Made by a program: the position numbers and the translations under genes. The notes under the pieces are model-generated. The model had not been told where the DNA came from. It saw only the letters and a list, made by a program, of their open reading frames with translations, and searched no databases. Below are positions 32,399 to 44,041 of a stretch of DNA of 64,000 nucleotides, piece after piece. Within the stretch, counting starts at the first letter, position 1. Each line of letters opens with the position of its first letter. The DNA lies in contig SMSO01000035.1 of assembly GCA_004764695.1 (NCBI GenBank), positions 4,469,040 through 4,533,039 on the forward strand, written 5' to 3'. The DNA is from Schizochytrium sp. TIO01. Lineage: Eukaryota > Sar > Bigyra > Thraustochytrida > Thraustochytriidae.

Positions 32399-32749
32399 TT
32401 ACATTTGGGTTTCTCTAGAAAGGTTGGGAATGTTTTCGGTCTCAAGAATAAGGTTGGGAGTGTTACTGCATTCTTGAGGCGAACGAACACATTTTTGTGC
32501 TTGTTCATCAAGGATCATACCCCGAGGGCAGAAACAGCCTTCGACACACATCGCCACACACATCATCGCTTCGTCATTGAAGTTGCTACAGGTTTTTGGG
32601 CAGGCCGTTCCACACTCTTGATATTCAAAGCCGTCAGGACAACCTTCATCTTCTTGAGCGGTTGTATGCTGGACTTGGGAGACAAGGAGCAGTGAAAAAG
32701 CAACAAAGAAAAACTTCTTCAGAGCCACGGAGCGAACCTTGAGCGCCAT
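32399..32749 (-). CDS. Secreted TIL-domain (trypsin-inhibitor-like) cysteine-rich protein
   Basis: A 116-residue product beginning MALKVRSVALKKFFFVAFSL, a clear signal peptide with cleavage likely near TTAQ-EDEG. One TIL domain follows, with ten cysteines spaced as in the family: C-x8-C-x3-C-x3-C-x9-C-x3-C-x3-C-x1-C-x12-C-x6-C, including the typical CFCPRGM segment. TIL domains occur as serine-protease inhibitors and inside large extracellular proteins. A lone TIL domain behind a signal peptide suggests a secreted inhibitor, but the reactive-site residue cannot be assigned without a structure. The frame extends two codons upstream via TTG; ATG 32749 was chosen. A short tail with two similar NLxxETxN/Q pieces ends the protein. 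It stands isolated, with no neighbour within 2 kb. Confidence 0.85.
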   Translation of the reverse strand: MALKVRSVALKKFFFVAFSLLLVSQVQHTTAQEDEGCPDGFEYQECGTACPKTCSNFNDEAMMCVAMCVEGCFCPRGMILDEQAQKCVRSPQECSNTPNLILETENIPNLSRETQM

Positions 32750-33554
32750 ATTCAAAAACAGCTAGTCCGTATTCTTACTGGTGCAGAACTTAATCACAAC
32801 TTGTGTTGGGTAGAAACGCAATAAGCTAAGTTATCTTTGGACAAGCTTATCAAGACCCCGTGTTGAATTCAAGTTCTGCTCTTCACGACGTTTTGGAGCT
32901 CGGACGAATGATGTAGTTTGGAACTGATTCACGGAGCACTGTGATTAACTGTCCTCAAGACCAAAGCGTTGGAAAGCGTACTCACAAGTTAGTAGGACAA
33001 CAACACGCGTGAGAGATACTCCAGGTTGCAAACTGAGTCGCACAAGATATGCTCGGAATGGCCCGCTCGAGTTGGTTCTTTGCTGCTTGGCAACACAACA
33101 AAACTCAAAATAAAACCCGACCTGGCTCATACTAATTATAAATTAGAATAAGAGTTTAAAAGCTCCAAGAATTCCTCTTTTGCTATCATCAACTCACTGG
33201 ACATATGAGAAGCAATATGTGGCCGGATATTGAAGGGAAAAGTAGAAAGGAAGAGGGGTGCAGTGTTAAGGTAGGTTAACTTGGCGAAGAAGTCCGACGG
33301 ACTTGGCGTTTAGCTTTTATAGACTGGGCGATGTGATATTGTTGGATGTTGTTGTAAGAGCTTAGCCAAGTGAGAAAGTCAGCTCTGCTGTATACCGCCA
33401 TTAATCTAGAGTACATATTTTGGATTAGAAATGGATGACTCTTTGCACAGCAGTAAATCATGAGGGTGGGCGTGGCTCTAGAGGTCGATGAAAATTCAGT
33501 AGGCATAAATGGTTTCAATCATGATCGGTAAGATCTCATTTTACCTGAAGACCT
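32750..33554. other. Intergenic spacer upstream of the TIL gene
   Basis: About 800 bp. Short frames on the minus strand (for example 32945-33130) have no recognisable content. Confidence 0.5.
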
Positions 33555-33678
33555 AGAAGAAGAAGAAGGAGAAGGAGAAGAAGAAGGAGAAGGAGAAGGA
33601 GAAGGAGAAGGAGAAGGAGAAGGAGAAGGAGAAGGAGAAGGAGAAGGAGAAGGAGAAGGAGAAGGAGAAGTAGAAGAG
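33555..33678. repeat. (GAAGGA)n homopurine microsatellite, about 124 bp
   Basis: Uninterrupted purine strand of GAA and GAAGGA units, with about 15 hexamer copies in the pure part. The complementary strand gives a meaningless poly-Leu frame. Confidence 0.95.
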
Positions 33679-35295
33679 TAAGAGTACTAATACTATAAAC
33701 ATGTTTTTTCTTCCTCGGATGAAAAATGGAACGAGAGATTTTGTTCATGCGTCCTTGGAATAAGTAGATTAGCTCCAAGCACGAGTTTCATGAGGCAAAG
33801 AAGCATGAAAAATGCTGAACCATGACTTTACAACAAAGATCTGTTTTTTCACTGCATCGAATTCATACCTACATAGTGCTGTGGTTAATGAGAAACGCGA
33901 ACTACTCAGGGTTTTGATTTTTACGCAGATGGAGGTAATATGCTGGGGGAGCATCCCCAGAACTTAATTTGCATTAGAACTGGATTCTGACTTCTTATGA
34001 CATTAAGGAGAGGCTAGAAGATGCATAAAAAGACAATGGCTGATCTCCCACGTCAACGAACTCATCTGACGATCACAGGTAATTTACAACTGGTGCACGA
34101 TTTCAAGTAAAGTGTAATGAGATAAAAATATCTTTGAGTTCAGGATTTATAATTTCGAAGCATGCTAACGGCTTGATGTATACATGAGCTGTGATAAATG
34201 GACTCCACAAGGAATCATCTCCAGACTTCATGTGCTACATGCCAATAAATTTAATTTGGAATTCTAATTCTTCATTCTTTGGTCCAAAAGGTACATTTGA
34301 AACCAAAGATGACAGAGAAACTAATCATTGATAGAGATAGTCGAGAATACAGATTGGTTTAAAGGAAGGCAGGAATTGAAACTGAATATGTTGTGTAATA
34401 TAAACAAAAAGTCGACAATCAACATAAGAGCGATATGTCTGATGAAGTACTTAGGAAGCACTCTGAATCTAGACTTCTAGCTTATCTAAAGCATCAGCTG
34501 ACCTCAGGAAGGAGTCTCCAGGGCGCTACTTCAAATTATCTTAAAAAGCAAAGTGCAATATGTATGATCTGTATTACGTAGAATTTCAAGATGTAAGATT
34601 ATTTCTTCAACCACGACTTTATGGTTTTCCTATTGAAAATGGGCATTTTCCTTATCTTCTCAAGCACTATCTGCTTAAAGTCTTCTGTCTGTTGAAACTA
34701 AGACTACGATGTATAGATCTTAGTTTTTGAAATAACTTAAAGAATCATTTGTACCTTGTCCAACTCATGAGTGATTTGAACAGAAGGAAACATTTTGATG
34801 AACATTTCGTAGACTATCAAGTATGGACTAAAGTAGTTAAACTCACTTTCTTGACTGGACGCACGTTTGAAACCTTAAAAAATGAATCGAAGGCATCTGT
34901 GTGACTATTGATACCATGGGGATATGCAGAAAAGTGTCTTCAGCTTAAACTATTTAGTCCCATCGACAATGACTTACTTTACTTGACTTGAAAGAACGTT
35001 TAGTCTCTGAAGGTTATAATTATTAGAGATGATACTCAGTAATCCACCTATCTTGACAAGATGCAAGGCCTCGTTTCACTTTGCTACTACTGCTTTTCTG
35101 AAAAGCATGCCATGCCCTTGAAGGATACATGTACAACGAATGTACAAGAGGACATTATGGATGGGTAGTTGAACTGCAAGATCGAATGAAGTAAAATTTA
35201 GAAGGGTTTTCGAAAGAACAAAAAGATCTATGTCACTTGTTTGCACAGGTTGATGATTAAGGTTACTATTATCATGCAAGGGGCGAGTTAATCGC
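33679..35295. other. AT-rich spacer downstream of Hsp70
   Basis: About 1.6 kb between the GAAGGA repeat and the Hsp70 stop. No coding frame or known element seen. Confidence 0.5.
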
Positions 35296-36733
35296 TTAGT
35301 CGACCTCCTCGACGGTGGCCTCGTTGGCGGGGGCAGCACCGGGGGCAGCGCCAGGCATACCGCCGGGCATGCCACCAGCACCACCCATGGCGGCAGTGAG
35401 GATGGGGTTAGCAATACCCTCGAGCTCCTTGTGCTTCTCCTCGTAGATCTCCTTCTCACCCTCGGTGTTCTGCTCGAGGAAGGCAAGAACCTCGTCGATC
35501 TTGTCGTTGATCTTCTTGAGGTCGGCCTCAGAGATGGCAGCCTTGAGCTTCTCCTCGTTGAGGGAGTTGCGGAGAGAGTAGGAGTAGTTCTCAAGACCGT
35601 TGCGGGCTTCAATGCGCTCCTTCACGGCGTTATCCTGCTGGGCGAACTTCTCAGCCTCGGCAACCATGCGCTCGACCTCCTCCTTGGAGAGGCGGCCCTT
35701 GTCGTTGGTGATGGTGATCTTGTTCTCCTTGCCGGTGGACTTCTCAATGGCAGAGACGTTGAGAATACCGTTGGCATCGAGATCGTAGGTGACCTCGATC
35801 TGGGGGACACCACGGGGCATGGGGGGGATGCCGTCGAGGTGGAACTTGCCGAGGAGGTTGTTGTCCTTGGTGAGGGGACGCTCACCCTCGAAGACCTGGA
35901 TAAGCACACCAGGCTGGTTGTCAGCGTAGGTGGAGAAGGTCTGGGTCTTCTTGCAGGGGATGGTGGTGTTACGCTCAATGAGCTTGGTCATGACACCACC
36001 AGCGGTCTCGAGACCGAGGGAAAGAGCGGTAACATCGAGGAGAAGGAGGTCGTTGAGCTTGGCAGAGTCAGAGCCGGTGGTGAGGATGGCGGCCTGGACG
36101 GTAGCACCGTAGGCGACGGCCTCATCGGGGTTGATGCTGCGGCAAGGCTCCTTGCCGTTGAAGAACTCCTTGAGCATGGCCTGGATCTTGGGGATACGGG
36201 TGGAGCCACCAACGAGAACGATCTCGTGGACGGAGCCCTTGCTCATCTTGGCGTCACGGAGAACCTTCTCGACGGGCTCCATGGTGGACTTGAAGTAGTC
36301 CATGTTGAGGTCCTCGAAGCGGGCACGAGACATGGAGGAGGTGAAGTCAATGCCCTCGAAGAGGCCATCGATCTCGATGTGAGCCTGGGCGGAGGCAGAG
36401 AGAGTGCGCTTTGCGCGCTCGCAGGCGGTACGAAGACGGCGCTTTGCGCGCTCGTTGGAGGACATGTCCTTCTTGAACTTGCGCTTGAACTCAGCCATGA
36501 AGTGCTCGACGAGGCGGTTGTCGAAGTCCTCACCACCCAAGTGGGTGTCACCAGCGGTGGCCTTGACCTCGAAGATACCCTCCTCAATGGTAAGGAGAGA
36601 CACATCGAAGGTACCACCACCAAGATCGAAGATGAGAACGTTGCGCTCACCCTCCTTCTTGTCGAGACCGTAGGCAATGGCGGCAGCGGTGGGCTCGTTG
36701 ATGATACGGAGAACGTTGAGGCCAGCAATCACA

Positions 36734-36780
<47 letters not shown>

Positions 36781-37224
36781 CACGGTGATGACGGCGTTCT
36801 TCACCTCCTCACCGAGGTAGCTCTCGGCGGTCTGCTTCATCTTGGTAAGAACCATGGAGGAGATCTCCTCAGGGGCGAAGGTCTTCTGCTCACCCTGGAA
36901 CTCAACCTTGATGACGGGCTTGTCGTTGGGGCCAGCCTCGACCTTGAAGGGGAAGTGCTTAAGATCCTGCTGGGTGGCAGGGTCAGAGAACTTGCGGCCG
37001 ATGAGGCGCTTGGCGTCAAAGACGGTGTTGTACGGGTTCATGGAAACCTGGGACTTGGCGGCATCACCGATGAGGCGCTCGGTGCTGGTGAAGGCAACGT
37101 ACGACGGGGTGGTGCGGTTACCCTGGTCGTTGGCGATGATCTCCACAGCATCGTTCTGCCAGCAGCCAACGCACGAGTACGTGGTGCCCAAGTCAATACC
37201 GATACCAATGCCTTCGACGGACAT
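35296..37224 (-). CDS. HSP70: Cytosolic heat-shock protein 70 (Hsp70/Hsc70)
   Basis: ATP-dependent chaperone of the cytosol and nucleus. The 642-residue product has the three Hsp70 signatures: [11 protein letters not shown] near the start, [14 protein letters not shown], and [13 protein letters not shown]. The substrate-binding domain and a helical lid follow, then a Gly/Met/Pro-rich tail ending in EEVD, the motif that docks TPR co-chaperones and marks cytosolic forms. The frame opens at 37326, but [17 protein letters not shown] at 37224, preceded by AAG, is the normal Hsp70 start. Codon use is extreme: nearly all third positions are G or C, unlike the neighbours, which fits very high expression. 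Heat-shock elements lie 340-600 bp upstream. A 614-codon frame on the other strand is the usual antisense shadow of a codon-biased Hsp70 gene. Confidence 0.99.
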
Positions 37225-37562
37225 CTTGCTAAGTGTCTTACTTCTGCTACTGTAACTTTTACTGTTCGCTTCTGATTGTGGTTTGGGGTTTGCTTCTTCA
37301 GGTCTGTGGCTCTTGGTGCTCTTCACCAGCTGGCACTCCTTGGTACTCTTATCTTACTCTTAGTTGGTGGTGCTCTCCTTCATTCTTTTCTGTTTGAAAC
37401 TTATTGAGCTTGGCTCATTAGGCAATCATGGATTCACTTTTCGCTCATAGTATGTCTATCAACTTGCAACCAAAGACCTTCACGAACACTGTCTAAGCCA
37501 TCCAGATTGTTCTTAGTCCCTACTATAGTCACTATTTGAGTACTAGCGGATTCTTGAGGGTC

Positions 37563-37825
37563 TTCGCGAAGGGTAGTATCCTCTTTGCCAAAGATTCTAG
37601 AAAGATCATCTTTTGCACCTTATTAAGGGCATGAAAGAGTATGCTGTAATAAGGCTTACCTTCCAAAATAAGGGGCTTTTCCTTCTTAGCTTCAACGGCC
37701 GGGGCTAGAAATACATTAAAAACTTTTAAAGGTGCTTTTTAAATAATTAAAACATTTAAAATATTAAGAATTATTTTTTAATTAAGAGCGTTCCAGAACA
37801 CACACGTAAACGTTCCAGAACGTTC
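37563..37825. promoter_or_regulatory. Cluster of heat-shock elements upstream of Hsp70
   Basis: Inverted nTTCnnGAAn units that bind heat-shock factor occur at 37563-37570 (ttcgcgaa), 37595-37602 (ttctagaa), 37791-37798 (ttccagaa) and 37813-37825 (ttccagaacgttc, three perfect alternating units). They sit 340-600 bp upstream of the Hsp70 ATG. Confidence 0.8.
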
Positions 37826-38895
37826 CTAATGGTATATTCATAGCAATTGTTATGGAAGAACTGCAAAGAACTGCTTCGGACTCGGCATAACTTCTATTAA
37901 GCCCCCTTGTAAAGTTCAGATGGCGTAGTCACTACTGTATTTTTTAAAATTCAAATTTTCAAATTGAGGGGTAAAGTATAGTTGTACATGTAAAGCTTAG
38001 TGAAGTAGTAGTACGTAGTTCAACTTAGTAAGTACCTACAAAACCATGCTCTTCCAACTCTATCATCAGATTCACAGAATTCCAAGTCATGAATCCTCAT
38101 GAACGATGACTCGCAGTACAATCAAGTGTTCACATCATCGCTTCCGAAGCCTCTTTAGGTGCGGTGATAGCGGTCTTTGCTGTCTCTGGGTCGTCTTGCA
38201 GAGGGTGGTGCATCTCAAGTTGAAAAGTTTGGAGCATCATCGCCGATTCATGACGAATCATCTTCAGAATCATCTTATGATGCACACAACTCAGTAGGTA
38301 CCTAGCTAGCAGGCACGAAGCTCCAACCAAAAATTGTTCAACTAGGCTCGTGCTAGTCCTACAGATAGTCACTAACCATTGCCTATGCTGTGATTCTACA
38401 CCTTGCGTGAAGGGAGAGACAAAGTTCTTTTAGTTGAATACCTGCTCCTAGCACTTGCCTATAGAACAGTAGTGCCTTCTTCATAAAATCAACTACAAAC
38501 AAACAACTTGAACACCAAACAAATGTTATGTGCCACGGCAAACAATGTTTGGGTGTCTGGCTGGCTAGCTAGCTAGTTTCTAGCTCGCTGGACCTATAGC
38601 AGGTCCTATGGTGTTGCCATGCTGCTTCGAACTGTAACACAAAACAGCGAAAGGTGTTCTTAAGTTGTCGCAGCGGACGGTTCTGAGCTGTGCGGATCCT
38701 CTTCTTTCTTCAGTGTGGAGAGAGCACCATTGGCATCGATGGCTCTGCCGCAACTTGTGAGACACGGGCGGCGGAGGGAGCCTCACGCCCGAATCCGACT
38801 CGGACTCCCATTCCACCGAGACAATCAAAGTCAATCAGCCAGCCAATCAGTCTCTTCGCCACTGGAGTCAATCAACCATCGAGAGAGGAGCACCC
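37826..38895. other. Intergenic region upstream of Hsp70
   Basis: AT-rich to about 38580, then a more GC-rich 300-bp patch (38580-38890) with overlapping short frames but no recognisable protein. Confidence 0.45.
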
Positions 38896-38932
38896 GACTG
38901 ACTGACTGATTGGCTGGCTGGCTGGCTGGCTA
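38896..38932. repeat. (GACT)n(GGCT)n microsatellite
   Basis: GACT units pass directly into GGCT units within about 37 bp. Confidence 0.9.
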
Positions 38933-39010
38933 GTGAGGAGGGAATGGCTTCATACGTGCATGCATGCATGGGAGGTCAGTAGGAGGCGCCTAGTGGGTAG
39001 CTAGCTAACA

Positions 39011-39042
39011 GCAGACAGACAGACAGAGAGAGAGAGACAGAG
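39011..39042. repeat. (GACA)n(GA)n microsatellite
   Basis: Tandem GACA units followed by GA dinucleotides. Confidence 0.85.
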
Positions 39043-39155
39043 GTGGTGGTGATGATGACTAGATGGTTGATGGTTGCTAACTAACTAGCTCACTACTATC
39101 ATCGGTGGAGTTCGCTCTCCCAACTAGGGGGGTAGAGGGCAGTAGGAGCGTAGCA

Positions 39156-39262
<107 letters not shown>

Positions 39263-39560
39263 GTACACCTTTGTTTGGTTTCGTTCATCGTGCTCCTGCC
39301 GGCATCGTGGCTTAGGATAGATAGGCCTACTAGCTAGGGTATAGGTGCCTGTCTTCTGTATGATTTGTTACTATTTTAACTTCAAAAAATCGTAAAATAA
39401 ATAAATAATATTAAATTAAAGAAAGAAAAAGATTTACCTACCGTTATTGGTATGGTCATTACCACTTCTAACTGTCTTATTACTCACCTTCTTGAAAGTG
39501 GAAGCAAGTCTGAGAAAGCTTTAGAGAAGGCCTTTCTCTGAATGAAATGTGCGGTTCTGC

Positions 39561-39603
39561 CTGCCTTCGATTGCCTTCGATTGCCTTCGATTGCCTTCAA
39601 TTG
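39561..39603. repeat. Four tandem 10-bp units (gattgccttc)
   Basis: The unit gattgccttc is repeated, with the last copy changed at one base. Confidence 0.85.
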
Positions 39604-41010
39604 GAATGTCTGACTGCTCTCAGCTTACCACCCAATTGTTTGTTCCTCGCGAGCATTCCAGGCCGAGCAACGCTCCCGAGGACTCTCAAGACTGTCAACA
39701 AGAGGACCAACCGTCAACAGCACCCACTGTCAACAGCCACGGCGATTGTCTCAAAATCTGATCTTGTTGCAAAAGCTCGTGTATATCTCTGTTGATCTGT
39801 CTGTTGATCTGTTTATTTGTGTTTCTTTCAAGTTCAAGTTGTTTCTTTCTTTGCTTGTTCGTTCGTGCGTGCGTTGCGTGCTTCAAGTTGCTTGCTTTTG
39901 TTCGACCGCAGGAAGAGACAGACCTCGGAGGGCTTTCGAGAACTTCGGGGCAACGCTCTCAAGTCAGCTGAGTCTTCTCTCGCCAAGTCGCAGTGTGCGT
40001 GCGTCTTCTTCAATCCAACTCTCTCAGGTCTTCAACTCTCTCGAGTGACTCATCGATTTCTCTTGCCTTTTGGCTCTTGTGCTTTCAAATTAGGGCCAAA
40101 GAGTTATCTATCTATCTATCTATCTATCTATCTCACCAGTCAGAGGCTCCTTTCCACTTGTGCGAAACCTTCAAGGCCTGGAGAAAGACTGCCATGACTA
40201 CTACCTACTTGAAACAGTAGTAGCAACAATGATAATAATGATAAAATAACCATAGATCATGAGGCACTCTTAGTAGTCAGAGGTAGCAAGTTAAAATCTT
40301 TTAGCTTGCCAAAACAATCACCCATGCTTAGGCTATAGGAGTACACTATACTGTACAAGGTATACAAGTAGGTATAGGTAGTATAAAAATGAAACTTGAA
40401 TAAATAAATAAATAAATATATCGAATACAAACCTCTCTATATTTAATTTAATTTAATTTTAAATTACAAACTTACTTACCAGTAAGAGGCCAACCGCCCA
40501 TTCTCGAGTTCTTTTTCAAATTCGAAAAACTTGATTAGTTGTGCCAGGAGTTCCTCTGCTCTCTTTCTCCGTTGTGATCCATATTTACCTTTGTTCTTTG
40601 GGCGAGTTCTTCGCTTCTCGCTATATCTTCTACCATCTCACTCATCGTTTATCACATCGTGGCTCTCAGGCGAACGCAAAGCATGCGTGTGAAAGCCGAT
40701 AGCTTGGCACTGCATAATTGCTGAGGCGATCCTTTTGCATAAGGAGTCTGAGGGGGGTATTTTGCATGGATTGAGAAAAGTAGAATATAAAAGTCAACCT
40801 TACCTCAACTTTTTCGGCATCCCATACTTCGCTGTATGATTTGCAGGAGCCAAAAATCGTGATGCTACCTGAGTAGTAGGCAGTTGTTAGTGCTAGGGAG
40901 GGAGTAGGTACCTACTAAGTAGGTAACTAGCTACCTAGCTACAACTACATAGCTGAAAAGACCCACCTACTAATAGTAGCAGTCCTACGGGTCAACAACG
41001 ACATCATACA
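39604..41010. other. Repeat-rich spacer
   Basis: Contains an (ATCT)n run at 40104-40132, AAAT repeats at 40398-40420, AATTT repeats at 40440-40466 and a perfect 14-bp palindrome agtaggtacctact at 40903-40916. Short frames at 39547-40220 carry no recognisable domain. Confidence 0.55.
40104..40132. repeat. (ATCT)n microsatellite
   Basis: About seven perfect ATCT units. Confidence 0.9.
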
Positions 41011-41034
41011 CAGGTAGGTAGGTAGGTAGGTACC
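41011..41034. repeat. (GGTA)n microsatellite
   Basis: About five GGTA units, the longest run of a word scattered through the window's intergenic DNA. Confidence 0.85.
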
Positions 41035-43462
41035 TTTGAGAAGATGAATGTGCCTCCCTTGGTAAAGAACTTGAAGGGAGCGGCGATGGCGGTGGCCGAT
41101 GCTCTGTTCTGTGAGTCAGAGACTGCAGATCGGAGAAGGAGGGCTCAGGAATAGAGCGTGCTCAGCGCTGGAATCCTTCACAGCGGCCGGGACTGTCCCG
41201 ATGATCCTTCGGATTGGCTGGCTGTCCCAATGCTCAGCAATTATTTATTGAAAAAAACTATATCTGAGCTGTTACGCTCCTGGTACTACAACAAAAACTA
41301 GAGGAAAAATCTTTTTAAAAAGACATTTTAAAAAATGAAAATGATACTGCAAATCATTTGTTGCATTTGGCATGTTTGAATTGACTTTTGTAGATCTTGT
41401 AGAGTCCCGATGACATTGAGGAATATAATCAATATGATGTTGTAGGGGCTGACGCCTGCGGGCTGTTCGCGAGGAATTAGACTAGACAATCGCGGCACAA
41501 AGATACGCTAGTACAGGACAGTATTTTTGGCTGACTTCCTGCCTTGCTGACTAGGACTTTCGCTCACCTCACACGAACTGATGTTATTTCTCAGTTCCTG
41601 TCTTGTACTACAAAATCTGTCAGGCCTCTGAAGTGCAGCGTCTCAGGATCTTCTGGCCTTCGTATGGTGTTGCTTGGCTTTGCATAAGGTTGGTTTCTTC
41701 GCTAAAAAGGTTGCCACCTGTTATTTGCAAGGTGGAGTTCGGTCGAAACCACTCAATCAATGATGGTCCTCAGGACAGTGCTTCGCTTCTTGATGAAGGG
41801 CCGCAAGTATACTACATAGAACATAGACAGGTTTGTACCAAGTTGTATGGTATTAGGCTCTACACACTCTCACTACTCAGAGCCCATTCCTAAGTGGATA
41901 CTCAGAAACTCAAGTCAATTGATAGCAATGTTAAGAACTTTGAGAAAGCTCATCCGATTGATGGTATCCCAAAGAAATGCAATCGATGCAAATGTTGATC
42001 TGATATATTAGGATACCAGTCTCGTCTCTAATCGGCGGCGAATCGACAAGCTTTAATGTGGAGCCAAGCTTTAAATTTATAATTCTCCTGTTCTCAAGCA
42101 AAATAAACATGGAGACCTATGTTGAGATGAACTTTCCCGCGCCATGTACACAAACACACCGTATTGAATACCTACGCCGAAGGTATTTTTGGATCAGGAA
42201 TTGCTCAGAGGATTTCTACAAAGAGCCTTCGTAAGTAAGCGTTCTTGGCACGCGATCTCAGGCTTGTTCATTACATAATCAAGATATTGCGAGCTTCTGA
42301 TTAATGATGCATTCAAGCTAAACAGAGCTCCATCTAAAATTGGAAAAGCAAAAACATAAAACAACTAGGTCCCTATGCCTCTGTTTCTTTGGGATGATAT
42401 AGAGTAGAAATAAACTTTGTTCAAAGCTCAAGCAATACTTGTTTTAGCTATGTCATGTACACTTATTTCTCTGTACATCAAGAGGATGTATGTTAAGTTA
42501 AGTAAATCAAAATCTAAGATATGTTGTATCATCGCAAAGTTCAGACGAGTCTCTTCTAAGACAGGTTTGATGTGGAAAGCTTCTTATTATCCAAGGAGTG
42601 GACTACGAAATGCACACGCAAAATTATAGACAACTAGGCACCGTAGTCGCGTCAAAGAACCTGTTAACAATGACAGAATAAACTGCAATCCACAAGTCTT
42701 AAATTCTAACTTCAATGATAAAAGTTAAGCAAGGAAGATCAGAACTGTCATTTGAGAACCGTACAACTAGTAGGTACATTCACTATGGGGCATATTTGTA
42801 GGATTAGGCAAGGGCTCGTGGGACTTCACCAACCTGAAGCCAAGGAAAGCCTATTCAAATCAACTTAACCTCAAAGTATCAAGCGAATAAAGTCATGTAC
42901 TATACATCAGTAAGACCTAGGTATGCATCGTCTAATCTCACTTGTCAGAGATTGTGCGAAATTTCGATACTTGAGTTGAATCCAAGTGGTCCAAAAAGAA
43001 AAGCTCCTCATGATATAACGTGAGAGTGGCCTTCGCTTTGAAGTTGTAGCTACACCTAACTAGGTACTAGAGTGCAAATAGAATAGAAGAACTTGCTAGC
43101 GTTAGAGCTAGAGTGGCAGTGAAGCAGCGAAAAGCTAAGTAGTAGAGGCAGCAGTAGGACCTTCTAAACACTATTAGCACAGTAGTAGTCAATCAAAGTA
43201 AGGAAGACCTAGCCTAGTAGTAGTACAGTGGCTAACAGAGCAATCTGTAATGCCTCTGTAGTAAGTGCTATCCCCCTAGTTAGACTTTCTAGTAGTAGTC
43301 CACATAGTTTATGAGTCATGATGATTGTCATAGAAAGAAAGGGAGAAAGAAAGGAGGAAAGGAGTAACTAGTGTCTATGCACTAACTAGTAGTCCGTAGT
43401 TTGCTACTCTAATAATAAAGAGAAGGCCTCTAGAGACCAGAGAAAAGGAGAGCAAGGCACGC
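41035..43462. other. Gene-free spacer upstream of uL29m
   Basis: About 2.4 kb. A 96-codon plus-strand frame (41603-41893) resembles nothing. From 43050 on the DNA is rich in TAG/GTA trinucleotides. Confidence 0.5.
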
Positions 43463-43503
43463 AAGGCAGGCCAAGGCAGGCCAAGGCAAGGCAAGGCGAG
43501 GCA
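43463..43503. repeat. AGGCA/GGCCA degenerate tandem repeat
   Basis: Short AGGC- and AAGGC-type units about 140 bp upstream of the uL29m ATG. Confidence 0.7.
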
Positions 43504-43642
43504 GAGAAGACCCAGACAGAGACAGAAGGCAGAGTCACAGTGGCGCACGGAACCTGCACCAGGATAGAGAGGCTACACTGTCGCAGTGCAAGCCCACACG
43601 TCGATCGACTAGAAGGAACGCCAAGAAACAGACAAGAGTAAG

Positions 43643-44041
43643 ATGTTGGCAGCAGCTCGCGGCGCCATGGCACGGCCACGCGGAGGCCTCACCGTGCGCG
43701 GACGTGCTTCCGTGCAGCGTGGCATTGAAGAGTTCTTTGATGTTAAGAGTGACAAGGCCATGGATGGCAACATCGAGACTGGCCGCTCATGGACTGTCGA
43801 CGAGCTCCGCTTGAAGTCGTACGAGGACCTCCACAAGCTGTGGTTCGTGCTCCTTAAGGAGAAGAACATGTTGCTCTCTGAGAAACATCTTATGCGTTCT
43901 ATGGGACAGACTCTTCCTGGCGCTGATCGTCTCGTTAAGGTGAAGAAGTCTATGGCTCGTCTCAAGACTGTCGTCAACGAGCGCTCCCGCGTGCACAAGG
44001 CCACCAAGGCTCTCGCGGAAACCAAGGACACCCAGGCATAA
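43643..44041 (+). CDS. MRPL47: Mitochondrial large-subunit ribosomal protein uL29m (MRPL47 family)
   Basis: Structural protein of the mitochondrial large ribosomal subunit, near the polypeptide exit tunnel. The 132-residue product has a presequence-like start rich in Ala, Arg and Gly (MLAAARGAMARPRGG). It is followed by IEEFFD, then GRSWTVDELRLKSYEDLHKL and WFVLLKEKNMLLSEK, the hallmark of uL29m, and ends with a helix carrying RLVKVKKSMARLKTVVNER. Bacterial L29 has only about 65 residues; the extra length is the leader and C-terminal helix, and animal MRPL47 is longer still. ATG 43643 precedes a second in-frame ATG eight codons later that could also serve. Codon use is fairly GC-ending, as expected for a ribosomal protein. 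No introns. Confidence 0.93.
   Translation: MLAAARGAMARPRGGLTVRGRASVQRGIEEFFDVKSDKAMDGNIETGRSWTVDELRLKSYEDLHKLWFVLLKEKNMLLSEKHLMRSMGQTLPGADRLVKVKKSMARLKTVVNERSRVHKATKALAETKDTQA

Noticed and set aside
33536-33778. 80-codon frame with a long Leu run
   Set aside because: It is only the translation of the GAAGGA microsatellite.
35431-37275. 614-codon frame on the plus strand opposite Hsp70
   Set aside because: Low-complexity Leu/Val/Gly/Glu composition; it is the mirror of extreme codon bias in the Hsp70 gene.
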